Part shown: piece by piece, positions 31,818-43,309 of the stretch | Layout of the letters: each line of letters opens with the position of its first letter | Position numbering within the stretch: the first letter of the stretch is position 1 | NCBI GenBank assembly: GCA_022495995.1 | Contig: JAFEMH010001482.1 | Span: forward strand, 1-64,000 | Origin: Adenophora triphylla var. japonica | Lineage: Eukaryota; Streptophyta; Magnoliopsida; Asterales; Campanulaceae | Length of the DNA stretch: 64,000 nt | Direction of reading: 5' to 3' | Notes under the pieces: generated by a model | Database searches by the model: none | Told to the model about the DNA's origin: nothing | The model's input: the letters and a program-made list of their open reading frames with translations, nothing else | Translations under genes and position numbers: made by a program

Positions 31818-32471
31818 TTGACTGTATACCAGGGGTATTTTAGTCTTTTCCCTTTGATTTCTGATTGAAAGGTGATGTGTGGGCTGTGGCATGGCTGCCA
31901 CGTGTCCCATGACTCACCAAATGCGTGGGAGTTCGTTCCCCGGTCCTGATTTTGTCTGTTTTTTAAAATAACAGTCCGGAAAATATCCGAAATGCCCCCG
32001 GGAAGTGCCGGAAAGTGCATTTTTCAGGGAAAGCCGTACTTTTACGTGAGATGACACGTGTTAAGTACGCTTCGACGTCGGGATGCACGGGGCAGTCCCT
32101 GGACGTCTCATTGGCATGGCAACGGGGAGTTTAACGAGTTCCGGTTAACCTGGAGCGGGTCAGTTAACGGATTTCGGTTAACTTTCTGATGAATTTTGAC
32201 GATCCGGATTTGGGTACTTACAGTTAGCCCCTCAGCGACGTCTCCTCCGAAGGAGGTGGTGTCGTTGAAAAAGATAAAGATCCAAATCGGGATGCCTTAC
32301 TTTGAAAGACCTGGGCGGTCAGCTGGCTGGACCCTTAGCGAAAGGATTCCTACGTATCCCGAGCGGGAATCAAGTCGATCGTAGTTCGTAGGTGCAAGGG
32401 CCGCGCGTGGGGACCTTGACCTGAGCGAGACTGTTCGGAGGCGTCTGAACCTGGGACTTCTGTAACCTTCG

Positions 32472-32792
32472 AGGATGTGTGGCGCCTCAAATCGGAGCTG
32501 CTGATACTGACGAGGGCGTGTGGCGCCTCAAACCGGAGTTGTTGGAGCTTACGAGGGCGTGTGGCGCCTCAAACCGGAGTTGATGATGCTGACGAGGGCG
32601 TGTGGTGCCTCAAACCAGAGTTGCTGATACTGACGAGGGCATGTGGCGCCTCAAACCGGAGTTACTGATACTGACGAGGGCGTGTGGCGCCTCAAACCGG
32701 AGTTGCTGATACTGACGAGGGCGTGTGGCACCTCAAACCGGAGTTGCTGATACTGACGAGGGCGTGTGGCGCCTCAAACCGGAGTTGCGAGG
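32472..32792. repeat. 41-bp minisatellite, about 8 copies, Tat-3 LTR
   Basis: Unit starts TGTGGCGCCTCAAACCGGAG and ends with GACGAGGGCG; about eight copies with a few substitutions. It lies upstream of the TATA box on the minus strand, in U3. Confidence 0.92.
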
Positions 32793-32934
32793 GTACGCTT
32801 ATCCTGGGACGAAGGCGTTCGTGCCTTGAGTACTGGGCTTATTGCAGCTGCCAGGTTTATCCTGCTGGGGATAGGGCGGTAATGATGAGAACGGTTGTGT
32901 TAAACTGGCGTTATTAACAACTCGGAAGGATCAA

Positions 32935-33160
32935 CGTTTCTTCTTTAGAATCCTGCTGGGGATGAGCATTCGGGCTTACCTTGATGGCCGAAGAGGGATC
33001 GTTGTGCGGGCTTACCTTGATGGCCGCTGAGGTGGAACGGTCGGGCTTACGACTGGCGGCCGGGGAGATGAATGTTCACTTGCTGAAGTGAAAAGGTGTT
33101 CGGGCTTACGAGGATGGCCGAAGAGGGATTGTTGCAAGGCGTTCGTGCCTTGGGGTTCGG
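32935..33160. repeat. Irregular CGGGCTTAC-GATGGCCG repeats, Tat-3 LTR
   Basis: CGGGCTTAC followed by TTGATGGCCG, CTGGCGGCCG or AGGATGGCCG recurs four times at irregular spacing (32967, 33008, 33042, 33102). Confidence 0.7.
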
Positions 33161-33208
33161 GTTTATTGCAGCTGCCGGGGGATATATGATGGTGAAAACC
33201 ATTAGAAA

Positions 33209-33820
33209 ATTTAACGTCGGGAGACGGAATCATAACTGGAATGTCCGGGGACATGATTGAGCTTTTGAACGTCAAACGTCAACTGGGATTGAATTTAACG
33301 TCTGGAGACGGAATTGTAACTAGAATGTCCGGAGACATGATTGAGCATTTGAACGTCAAACGTCAACTGGGATTGAATTTAACGTCTGGAGACGGGATTG
33401 TAACTGGAATGTCCGGAGACATGATTGAGCGTTTGAACGTCAAACGTCAACTGGGATTGAATTTAACGTCTGGAGACGGAATTGTAACTGGAATGTCCGG
33501 AGACATGATTGAGCGTTTGAACGTCAAACGTCAACTGGGATTGAATTTAACGTCTGGAGACGGAATTGTAACTGGAATGTCCGGAGACATGATTGAGCGT
33601 TTGAACGTCAAACGTCAACTGAGAATCGAATTTAACGTCTGGAGACGGAATCATAACTGGAATGTCCGGAGACATGATTGAGCGTTTGAACGTCAAACGT
33701 CAACTGAGAATCGAATTTAACGTCTGGAGACGGGATTGTAACTGGAATGTCCGGAGACATGATTGAGCATTTGAACGTCAAACGTCAACTGGGATCGAAT
33801 TTAACGTCTGGAGACGGGCG
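33209..33820. repeat. 84-bp minisatellite, about 7 copies, Tat-3 LTR
   Basis: The 84-bp unit (TTTAACGTCTGGAGACGG ... ATGTCCGGAGACATGATTGA ... AACGTCAAACGTCAACTGGG) is repeated about seven times. 84 is a multiple of three, so an open frame crosses it (28-residue repeat starting MSGDMIE), but this is a by-product. CGTCTGGAGACG and TGTCCGGAGACA are short palindromes within each unit. Confidence 0.93.
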
Positions 33821-33976
33821 TTAGTGAAAACTAACTGAGATTTTATCCTCGGGGGATGGGGTGTTAGAAAGGTCTAACTGGGGGAAATTTTACACTTTTG
33901 GGGGCCAAAAGTGGTAAAATTGAAACTGCGAAAAACTGAGGGGCCAAAGTGGCAAAAATTTTTCTGGTGCAACAAG

Positions 33977-33990
33977 ATTCCGGCCGGACT
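33977..33990. promoter_or_regulatory. Palindrome upstream of Tat-3 gene A
   Basis: ATTCCGGCCGGACT, one base different from the LTR palindrome AGTCCGGCCGGACT, 152 bp upstream of the gene A ATG (34142). The flank CTTTGATTG resembles the LTR copy flank CTTTGACTG. Confidence 0.7.
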
Positions 33991-34141
33991 TTGATTGAAA
34001 TTGACCATGTCCTTATCAGCGTCGAGGCCGAGGAAGGAGAAGCCATTTTTCTCCATTAATTCCGACGAGAGGGAGAGAGAGGAGGAGAGAAAATCCACCC
34101 CAAATTGCAAGATTTCCTCGAATTTGCGAAGGAAAATCGAT

Positions 34142-36735
34142 ATGGAAGGTGATTGGGACCCAATGGCTCGTCATGGAAGGACCGATGACGAAAGAACGCG
34201 GTTGGTTCGGACCATTCGAACCATCATTCATCCATTGAATCCGGCGGAGTTCTACCCGGCTAGGGAGAGACACAACTCCAAAGGAGGGATCGAGAGACGA
34301 GTAAGCTTCCTACAAATTCCATTAATTTTAAGAATGTGCATTCTTTAAATGTTAGAAATTTGATTAGGAATGAACTTAGGGATTTTGGTGCTTGAATTGG
34401 GGCTTTTGACTTTGCCATGAACCTTTGTCGAAATTGACCAGGATGTAGTTCAATTGACACCATGGGCAGATGACATAAAAATTTTGGTTGCAAAATTCCA
34501 TGTCTAGATGCATTTTCCAAAATTAAAGCAGCTTTAATTCGGGACGGAGTAAATTTTTGAAATGTTCGAAAGAATTTGAAAGTTCCGATTTCGACGGAGT
34601 TTTCGAAATGTTTTGAAAGTTCCGGATTCGACGGAGTTTTCGAAATGTTTTGAAAGTTCCGGATTCGAAGGAGTTTTCGAAATGTTTTGAAAGTTCCGGA
34701 TTCGACGGAGTTTTCGAAATGATGAATGAGAACTGTCATTGCATTTGCATCATTTGGACATGCGTTCATGCACTCTGTTGATGTTGCTCTTGTCTTGTTC
34801 ACATGCAGGGGAAAGGGAAGGTTGACGTCGATAATCAGAAGAGTCGGGGGGCCTTTGAGGTAGTGAGAGCATTGTGGGAGATTCTCCCGAACGTGGCTCG
34901 AGAGGGAGAGAGGAGTCCACGGCAGCTGGTGGTTGACTCCGGACTGGCTGGGTTCATCAGTGCGGTAGCTGCGATCACTACGACGCCGAGGGCCAGGTCC
35001 ATGTATGTTGCCCTGAGCGAGTATTGGTGGGATACGACCCACACTTTCCATTTCAGATGGGGGGAGGCAACGGTGACTCCCACGGATTTTGCCGCTATCA
35101 CTGGGTTGCCGAACTATGGCAACACGCTGGTGTGGGTTGACGGTTATACCCTGGAAAGCAGCTTGTCCGAGCCGCCGGGTTTTGATATCACCGATGCCGG
35201 GCTTAGGCATTCGGCATGTGCCGATGGAGCAGGCATCCGCAGACGGTATTGCAGATTTTGGCCGGATCTTTGAGGATGACCGCGGAGGCCCGGCTCGAGG
35301 GTTCATTTGGTTTGCGCCGTCGCGACTTTGTTCCCCGACTTCCGACACATCCCGTCATTTCTCTTTGCTCGGTCGCCGACGTATCCGGATGCCGTGAGGG
35401 GTTCGCATGGGGAGGTTGGACCGGCCGAGCTCTATCATTCCCTGGACAGGTTCTCGCGGGGAGAGGAGAGTTCCTTGAGCTGCTTCACACCTGTCTTAGA
35501 TGTAAGTTCATGTCTTTTTCTCTTCCTTGCCTCTTTTATGTACTCGTATGTATCTGCTTTGTAGCTGACATAACTTTCCATTTGCTTCAAGGTGTCCGGG
35601 TGCTACGAGGTGTTCAAATCCGCAGAGTGGGACATTAAGGATGCGTATCGACCCTTGTACACCGCCCGCCGGGCTCGGCGTAAGAAGGTGAAGAAGCCGG
35701 TCTCGTCGAGAGTGGGTACGCGACCGTCGTACAAGGAGGTGTCCTGCACCCGAGCCGAGAGTTCTCCGAGAGGATCCAGCTTGACCCGGTGGGGTAGGTT
35801 TGATCTTTGTCGCCGTTCGGATTGCTAGCGAGACTACACGGCGGCGAAGCTCCCGGTGGGACTTCATTGCGACGCTATGTATCCGGGGAGAGGGTGACTC
35901 GTCGAGATAGGCCTGGGTCCCTTCCATTGGTGCCGGTGGATCCTCCTACGCACATGCAACATCCTCGGGAGATGCCGATGGAGGAGCCGGAGGGGTATAG
36001 ACATGGCGTGTACTATACCGAGTACGTCATACGGAGCCGACTATGATACTTTTTTGAGGATGAGGCCGAGGAGCCCGCAGTGCAAAGATAGGAGTGGCGA
36101 GGTCCCCGGGAGGTCCTCGAGATCTTCCGATCCTACGCGCTAGGCCGGCGTACGAGGGACCGGATGGCTCACGCAGACGACCGGTGATCCCACTCCGGAT
36201 GAGCCGAGACCACGATACATGTGGCCGACCCCAATGCTTCTAAGTGAGCACTCTTTGATTTTCTCGCTGATAGTAGTATTCTCGCAAATGTTGCATCTGT
36301 ACTTTCTGTTCGTCTTCTGATGACCTTCCTGGTTCGCAGGTGTCTGGCCGTACGTACAACGACGCTATGAGGCTGGTGGATGGGTGGGCCGCCTACGCTA
36401 GGAGGCTCGTGGAGTTCATGCGATGCAGTTCCCGGAGGAGCGTTGATGTCCGTGAGCCGAGGCCGTCTAGGCCGAGAGGTTCGCCTGCTCCCACAGCTGG
36501 TGGGGAGGACTTTGCACAGGGATTTGGCCAGTTCGCGGGTGGAACGGCTGGGTTTGGAGCTCCTTCTTCTTCGCACTCGGGGCACAAGAGGGGAGAGTCC
36601 TCGAGTTCGCATACGCCGAGGAGGCCTTTTGCATATTCCCGCATGGAGGAATTTGGCGATTTCTTGTTTGCGACGGATCCGGCAGCGGCGGAGCAGTACG
36701 TCGTGTGCTCGGATGACGAGCAGGACTCGGAGTAG
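34142..36735 (+). pseudogene. Tat-3 antisense gene A: plant-mobile-domain-like protein, spliced, frameshifted
   Basis: Exon 1 is 34142-34300 (53 codons, MEGDWDPMARHG..., donor GTAAGC). Exon 2 is 34809-35501 (acceptor ATGCAG, donor GTAAGT). Exon 3 starts at 35592, with a possible donor at 36244. The last exon is 36340-36735, ending EQYVVCSDDEQDSE. Exon 2 has the plant mobile domain signature EYWWDTTHTFHFRWGEATVT followed by PTDFAAITGLPNYG. Frameshifts near 35205-35300 separate this from the later conserved part GPAELYHSLDRFSRGEES. The exon layout and acidic C-terminus match gene A of Tat-1. The domain occurs in MAIN/MAIL-type proteins and in many plant TEs. Direction is opposite to the LTR promoter, so it must have its own promoter. 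Confidence 0.72.
34555..34722. repeat. ~37-bp tandem repeat in intron 1 of Tat-3 gene A
   Basis: Four units of TTTTGAAAGTTCCGGATTCG followed by ACGGAGTTTTCGAAATG (first unit diverged). It sits inside the first intron. Confidence 0.88.
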
Positions 36736-37141
36736 TCCCCTTTTTTTTCTTACTGCTTTGTTTAGACAAAATGCATGTATTGTCAGGAACAATTTGATTT
36801 GAACTGTATTCGAAGAAGGCGCCCGTGGGGCGGAACCTGTATTTCGCACTTCCATTTAGTGATTACCTTCTTTTATTTTCGACAAATAAGCAAGTAGGTT
36901 GATCAAAAATAAATAAAATGAAACATGCATTAAAAATTGAACGGGTCAAAATTTAAGCCTATATGCACTAATATTTAATTAATCGCACCGTTACACAAGC
37001 CCGGCGGAAGGGATATTGATATTGATTGAATGAAACCAGGCAAGACGTTGGTTTCATAAAGGTGTGAATAGGGGATTGTTTGGAATTGCTTCCAATTTGG
37101 GAGCAATGGGCCGCAGAGTTGACCGGGTCAATCGCAAGGAG

Positions 37142-37155
37142 AGTCCTACTGGACT
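37142..37155. promoter_or_regulatory. Half-site palindrome upstream of Tat-3 gene B
   Basis: AGTCCTACTGGACT keeps both AGTCC and GGACT arms of the Tat-3 LTR palindrome but with TACT instead of GGCC at the centre. It lies 125 bp upstream of the gene B ATG (37280) and about 20 bp upstream of a TATA-like CTTTAAATT. Confidence 0.55.
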
Positions 37156-37279
37156 AGGATTGAATTTCCAGATTCCTTTAAATTGCGTTTCAGCTTTGCA
37201 ATTTGTAAAGACTACGCCTTTGTTTCAATCATTTCGCTGAATTCCTTTCCAATTCTTAAGGCTTTTCTTCACTTTCGTC

Positions 37280-38760
37280 ATGGCTCCCTTTCCTAAGTTG
37301 TCGTCTCGGATGCAAGAGCGATACTTGGAAAACTTTCGCCGTGGGTACGGAACCACACGAGGCGTAACAAGGGGTTTTTTGAAGGTTGTTACGAGATGAA
37401 ATCTGTTTGGGCTTTGAAGGAGCTCATGCCGTATTGGGATCTTTTGAGAGCGGCCTCGCTCCGGGACGCACGGAGGAACGTGTACGGCTTTTCGTACAAC
37501 GAAATCACTCCTACATTCGAAGATTTCCGGGCCATTCTGAGGACCCGAGACGGAATGCCTAGTTCTTCCGTATGCCGGTGGTATGGCCACCGCTGAGAAG
37601 CTAGTGTCTTTGCTTGGTATCTCTACCGGAGAAGCATACGGGATGCCGATACCGAATACCGATTATGTTGACATTTTGGGACCGCCCAAAAGATTTGCCT
37701 GAGTTGAGGGGAGCGTCTTTGCGTGGGACGCGTTTGCTCGTACGCGATTGCTACTCTGTTCACATTCACGTCTTCCGGGTGTGTGCCATCACAGGTACCG
37801 GACCTGGTGAGGCAAAGTCGGAGCGGGGAGACATCGTGCCGTTTGGTGGGCGAGACGTTCCCGGGCATAGGTCGGATGGCGACCGCAGCCGATACATGTG
37901 GGGAGGGAGTCCCGCTATGCTTACCATGTGGTTAAGGGAGAGACCGCAGATGATGCCCGAGGTGCCAATGTCCCGTGACGCTGGGTCTTTCTCTCGACGT
38001 CCTCTCGGTGATAGGGGCGATCAGCCGAGCCGGAGCTCGATGGCCGCACTCCGCACGCATCACTTGCGATGGTGGGTTCCCCATTGGAAGTTATAGACTT
38101 GTTGGATCGCTCAGGAGGGTCTAGTAGTTGTCAGAGTGCCGGGCTGCTCTCGCACGTCTTTCTACATTCCATCGTTGGTTCTGCGACAAGACGGGCCGGA
38201 GCAGTGCCACCGACGGATTTGAGTTATGCCGCTACCTTTGAGGTGGGATCTTTGCCGATGGAAGATCCTTCGACGCTATTGCCGCTCACGCGGTGGTGGC
38301 GTACACGTCCTTTCCCGCCAGGGTTCTCTTTCACCGAAGAGAGGGCACCGTCTCGCCGACGCAAAGATTCGAACCGGTACGAAGAGTGTATAGGGGAGAC
38401 ACAGCTGGCTATCTTGTGGAGATGGAGTGAGTCCGTTGGGTGCCGATCACCCGACATCGACCTCGAGGAGGACCGAAGCAAGTGGCTAACCCCTGAATCG
38501 TATCGGCGATGCCATGGCCGATTATGAGACCAATGCCGATCGGGAAGCCATTCAAAGCACCGTTATGATGGCTCAAAGCGAGGCGCTCGAGACAGAGCTA
38601 GAGAAGGGGCCGCGCTGACAAACAGGGGTTGACGGAGGCGTCGGGAAGAGTCCCTGAGCCAGGTAGAAGGACTACCAGAATATTTCATGTGAAGGTAAAG
38701 AACACTCGTCGCAGGAAAGGGAAGGGGAAGAAGGATGAAGGACCTAGTACGGGAAACTAG
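37280..38760 (+). pseudogene. Tat-3 antisense gene B: unknown plant TE protein with basic tail, frameshifted
   Basis: Starts MAPFPKLSSRMQERYLENF. A conserved stretch, KELMPYWDLLRAAS with FSYNEITPTFEDFRAILR, matches gene B of Tat-1 (PDWDLLRAKK ... SYNEIVPTHEDFRALI). The frame breaks near 37590 and several later blocks lie in different frames (e.g. 37614-38096, 38069-38527). The end reads RRRKGKGKKDEGPSTGN then TAG, a basic tail like that of Tat-1 gene B. The W...LL...F...E..PT.E.F pattern resembles plant-mobile-like/DUF7745-type TE proteins, but I am not sure of the family. Confidence 0.6.
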
Positions 38761-39991
38761 GTTGACCTTGCTGTCCAGAGTATCCACCCACTGTCATTGC
38801 AGACACATTAATTGATTAATGTTTTATTGTAGTTTTGCTAGCGTGTAGCTGTGAATGTGTGCCCAAATTGGATTCACGCGAGTTTGAAGACATCCGGTTT
38901 AATTTGTAAAACGGAGTCGCCATGCCATTTTGATTACCTCAAAACTTTGAAAAAAAGGTTTTATGGGTTCGGAGGTTAAGTTACCCCTTGGGAAGAACGG
39001 ATCGTCGTTCACCCAAGGTGCCTTGCCGGAGCAAGTCTCCCAAGATTTCATTAATCGTGCTTGCTTGCGTGCTTTCTTGTGTGCATGTGTATGAAAATAA
39101 GGGGGGGAATGTCCCAAGTTGTCTTCTGGACGTACAAACCATTTATTGGTTGTCGCTCGGGATTCCTTGGAATTTTATATATTCGGGATTATGATCCCGT
39201 CCTCATCTTGGACTTGTGATCATTGCATTTTTAACCTCGGGACTTGCGTGATCGAGAGAATGACTCCCTTTATAGTCAAAGATGAGGTTCTTTAGAAAAG
39301 GAGGGTCCTTTGCCCATCAATCCTAAGCTTTAAGACGGTCGAGCTCATATAGATGCTTCATACTCGTCTTAAGCGATAATTGGAGATATAGGGTTCAAGG
39401 TTGTCCCTTTCTAAAGAGATTATGAAACCTTTATGAAAGAAGCGATGTAAAGATGGGATCTTTACACCAGTCCGTTCCAAGGTTGCTAATGGGGGACATG
39501 GGGAAATGCATGTAAAAATGACATTTTTAGTGAAAAGATGACATTTTTGGGTTGCAAAGGATGCTTTTTGGTTTAAAGAAGTGATATTTATTGCAAAGAC
39601 ATGATTTTTATGCAAAGGATGCACTTTTATGAAGAAAATAGTATTTTGAGTGCAAATGATGCATAAAGATGTTATTTTGAAGGCAAGAGATGCATTTTTG
39701 TTTAAAGAAATGACTTTTTATGCAAATGATGCACTTTAAATGTGAAAAGGAGATTTTAATGCAAAGGATGTTAATTTTGAGTGCAAAAGGAATGATTTTG
39801 ATGCATGAAAATAGGCTTTAGGTATAAAGGATGCACCTTTATGTATGAAAAATGGTATTTTAGTGAAAAGATGGCATTTTTATGTATGAAGATACTATCT
39901 AAATTGCAGATAGACATCAGATTATAGCATGATGAGGGTTAAAATCAGATTACCAACTGGACAGATGAAGGTTCTGCAAACTGGCTTAAGT

Positions 39992-41074
39992 TGTCACGTG
40001 ACATAGGCTGCCTATGTCGCGTGACATACTTAGCCACTTTGCAGGGACCTTAACAACTGGGATATACAGAGGCAACAAGGCATTAATATAGCCAAGTTAC
40101 TTCACTGATAGACCCCAAAAATATGTATATGATCATTTCAAGGGAGCATGTAAAGGTAAAAGCCAGATTACAAGTGAAAAGATGAAGTTTCTGCAGACTG
40201 GCCAATGTTGTCGCGTGACATAGGCTGCCTATGTCGCGTGACATACTTAGCCACTTTGCAGAGACTTTACAAATGGATCTACAGAGGTAACAAGGCTTTA
40301 ATATAGCCAAGTTACTTCACCAATAGATCTCAGAGAGTGTGTATTTCAATAGTGAATACTTCAAGAAGGTGTGGATATGAGGGATCCACACTAATCTTGA
40401 GTGTTCATGCAAGAAACAATGCCAAGCCGGGGGTTTTACATGAAATGATATGCAAATGGATATGGATCTAAGCAATATAACACTAAAGCATGCAACTTTA
40501 ATCAGAATACCACATTATCAACGCATTTAGCATAGAGATTTCACATATAATGAAGATAGGGGAAGGAAAAGGATAGAAAATCGTTACCCTTGAAGACCAC
40601 GACTTCCTATATCAAGTTAGATATAGGAGCCTTCAAATCAAAGAACCTCAGGGGCTGGGATTGAGTCTTGGTTCAGTGAGAACCTTTGGTTCTTGATGTG
40701 TGTGGGAAGTGTGTGTGTGTATTGGTTGAATGATGGGTGATTTGGAGGGTTAGTGTGTGTTTTAGGGGGTATGTGAGGAGAGGGGATGCTTCTGGGCGTA
40801 TTCCCTATAGAGGGGGACTGAGGGGTGAAGGAGAGGTGCCCAAAATGAGAGGTGAAGGCCTCTATTTATAGGTCGCTGCATGGGCTTATTATGTCGCACG
40901 ACATAACAAGCCATAACCGTTTCCTTCTAGAAACATGCAAGGTGGCAAGCTTCTAGAAGTCTTCATGGCCTATTATGTCGCGCGACATAAGTAGCCACTT
41001 CCAGATTCTTCTAGAAACATGCAAGGTGGCAAGCTTCTAGAAGTCTTCATGGCCTATTATGTCGCACGACATAA
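39992..41074. promoter_or_regulatory. TTATGTCGCGCGACATAA palindrome family in the Tat-2 LTR
   Basis: Perfect 18-bp palindrome at 40973-40990. Copies with CGCACG centre at 40889-40906 and 41057-41074. TATGTCGCGTGACATA at 40013-40028 and 40230-40245. Shorter TGTCACGTGACA at 39992-40003 and TGTCGCGTGACA at 40209-40220. The copy nearest the LTR TATA box is 18 bp upstream of it on the minus strand. The units at 40973 and 41057 sit in an ~84-bp direct repeat with TTCTAGAA palindromes. Confidence 0.85.
40862..40871 (-). promoter_or_regulatory. TATA box of the Tat-2 LTR
   Basis: Minus strand CTATAAATAG followed by AGGCCT, equivalent to the TATA boxes of the other two LTRs. Confidence 0.8.
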
Positions 41075-41591
41075 GTAGCCACTTCCAGATTCTTCTAGAA
41101 ACATGCAAGGTGGCAGTCTTCTAGAAGGGAATTCCTCATAAAATAAAAACGTGTTTCTTTGGCTCCAAGCAGTCCCTTCTCCCCTTAGGTGGTTTGGAAC
41201 AGTTCCGAAATTGTTCCGGAACTCTAGGAAAATCTGGGGGATTGCCGAAGAATTACCGAATTGCCGGGGAAATTAACCGAAGGCATGAGCCAGATTTGGG
41301 TACTTACAGAAGCCCCTCGGCAACGTCACTTGTAGGGCGAGTGAGGTTGTCGATAGAAAAGGATCCGATCTGGCGAATGCCGAAACGAATTGGGTGACCA
41401 AATTGGTCGAGTGGCTGGACCTTTTATGAAAGGCTACCTACGTATCCCGGATGGGAATCAAGCCAAAATCGTAGTTCGGAATCCACTGGGGAAAGGGGGC
41501 GTCATATGTGACAAATTGGCTGAACCTACAAGAGGCTACCTACGTATCCCGGAGGAATCAAGCCAGGTCGTAGTTCGAGCATTTACTGAGT

Positions 41592-42756
41592 CGAAATGTT
41601 ATTCCTTCACCTTGGAATAACGGAGATCGAAAGAGAGCGAAATGTTATTCCTTCACCTTGAAATAACGGAGATCGCGAAAAAAGGTCGAAATGTTATTCC
41701 TTCACCTTGGAATAACGGAGATCGAAAGAGAGCGAAATGTTATTCCTTCACCTTGGAATAACGGAGATCGAAAGAGAGCGAAATGTTATTCCTTCACCTT
41801 GGAATAACGGAGATCGCGAAAAAGGTCGAAATGTTATTCCTTCACCTTGGAATAACGGAGATCGAAAGAGAGCGAAATGTTATTCCTTCACCTTGGAATA
41901 ACGGAGATCGCGAAAAGGTCGAAATGTTATTCCTTCACCTTGGAATAACGGAGATCGAAAGAGAGCGAAATGTTATTCCTTCACCTTGGAATAACGGAGA
42001 TCGCGAAAAGGTCGAAATGTTATTCCTTCACCTTGGAATAACGGAGATCGAAGAGAGCGAAATGTTATTCCTTCACCTTGGAATAACGGAGATCGCGAAA
42101 AAGGTCGAAATGTTATTCCTTCATCTTGGAATAACGGAGATCGAAAGAGAGCGAAATGTTATTCCTTCACCTTGGAATAACGGAGATCGCGAAAAAGGTC
42201 GAAATGTTATTCCTTCACCTTGGAATAACGGAGATCGAAAGAGAGCGAAATGTTATTCCTTCACCTTGGAATAACGGAGATCGCGAAAAAGGTCGAAATG
42301 TTATTCCTTCACCTTGGAATAACGGAGATCGGAAGAGAGCGAAATGTTATTCCTTCACCTTGGAATAACGGAGATCGCGAAAAAGGTCGAAATATTATTC
42401 CTTCACCTTGGAATAACGGAGATCAAAAGAGAGCGAAATGTTATTCCTTCACCTTGGAATAACGGAGATCGCGAAAAAGGTCGAAATGTTATTCCTTCAC
42501 CTTGGAATAACGGAGATCGAAAGAGAGCGAAATGTTATTCCTTCATCTTGGAATAACGGAGATCGTGAAAAAGGTCGAAACGTTATTCCTTCACCTTGGA
42601 ATAACGGAGATCGAAAGAGAGCGAAATGTTATTCCTTCACCTTGGAATAACGGAGATCGCGAAAAAGGTCGAAATGTTATTCCTTCACCTTGGAATAACG
42701 GAGATCGAAAGAGAGCGAAATGTTATTCCTTCATCTTAGAATAACGGAGATCGCTA
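41592..42756. repeat. Hairpin minisatellite: about 25 units of 46/48 bp, partly as 94-bp dimers
   Basis: Each unit holds an 8-bp inverted repeat GTTATTCC / GGAATAAC around an 8-nt loop (TTCACCTT), followed by GGAGATCG and either AAAGAGAGC (46-bp form) or CGAAAAAGGTC (47-48-bp form). The two forms mostly alternate, making a 94-bp higher-order unit. Very low divergence points to recent expansion. It lies in U3 of the LTR. Overlapping open frames here (MLFLHLGITEI...) are repeat artefacts. Confidence 0.95.
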
Positions 42757-42764
42757 GAGAGGAT

Positions 42765-43025
42765 GGATTTTGTAAAGAAGTAGGAAGGACTCGATAATTT
42801 TTGTGAAGAAAGTGGGACGTACCCGATAATTTTTTGTAAATAAAGTGGGACGTACCCTGATCATTTTTGTAAAGCAACGGGACGTACCCGATCATTTTTG
42901 TAAAGAAAAGGGACGTACCCTGATAATTTTTTGTAAAGATAATTTTTGTAAAGAAATGGGACGTACCCGATAATTTTTGTAAAGAAATGGGACGTACTCG
43001 ATAATTTTTTTGTAAAGAAAGTGAG
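42765..43025. repeat. ~33-bp GTAAAGAAA-GGGACGTACCCGATAATTTTT repeats
   Basis: About eight imperfect units with core GGGACGTACCC (short palindrome GGGACGTaCCC) and a T-rich tail directly follow the hairpin array. Confidence 0.88.
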
Positions 43026-43309
43026 AAGGACCCTAGGGTTTTTCTAATTATGTTGAGAAATGGAATTGAGAATCCTAGGGACAAAATAATAAAACGAACC
43101 ACAGGGGTAAATTTGTAAAATAGGCCACAGGGCATTACGTCACTATCGAGGAGACAGGGGTAACTAAAGTTTGGAAAAAACTTGAACGTACTTCTCAATC
43201 TGTGATAGAGGTAGCTAAAGTTGGATTTTTGACAATTAGGAAACTATCGCCTGGCGTTATCTCGTTATAACGAAAGTAACGGAGGCGCTTTTTTGGGAGA
43301 AAATGTTAT

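Larger units (their letters stand above)
30222..34100 (-). repeat. 3' LTR of Tat-3 (inner border uncertain)
   Basis: Contains GGAGTCGCCA near its outer end (30332-30341), degenerate repeats with AAACGTC and GATCAACGAGCC units (30640-31260), the TATA box at 31685-31694, two AGTCCGGCCGGACT palindromes (31712-31725, 31804-31817), and three minisatellites upstream of the TATA. The inner end, where a polypurine tract should lie, could not be located, so 34100 is a working limit set by the first exon of gene A. Confidence 0.55.
30222..38849 (-). mobile_element. Tat-3: Ty3/gypsy Tat-lineage element, 3' part (LTR plus antisense genes); rest outside the window
   Basis: The left border TGAAATTACCC at 30222 follows copia protease sequence directly. 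The LTR has a minus-strand TATA box (CTATAAATAG, 31694-31685) and a block shared with the two other Tat LTRs here (TACTTACAG-AGCCCCTC, 32213-32235; CTACGTATCCC hairpin, 32350-32384). Two plus-strand genes follow (34142-36735, 37280-38760), i.e. antisense to the element's own transcription, as in Tat elements with extra antisense ORFs between pol and 3' LTR. At 38850 the element is interrupted by Tat-2; pol, gag and the 5' LTR are not in the window. Confidence 0.75.

Noticed and set aside
33241..33681. 146-codon open frame with a 28-residue repeat
   Set aside because: It is the translation of an 84-bp minisatellite in the Tat-3 LTR; a repeat length divisible by three keeps it open.
34260..35348. 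362-codon minus-strand frame over Tat-3 gene A
   Set aside because: No recognisable domain; the plus strand carries the plant mobile domain with consistent splice sites and a homologue in Tat-1. Its length reflects the GC-rich antisense of exon 2 and a run of 37-bp repeats.
41783..42744. Overlapping open frames encoding MLFLHLGITEI repeats
   Set aside because: Translation of the 94-bp hairpin minisatellite; it starts anew every 94 bp and has no protein-like composition.
41592..42756. Possible CRISPR array (regular short repeats)
   Set aside because: Units are contiguous with no unique spacers, lie in a plant LTR and form a higher-order tandem repeat.
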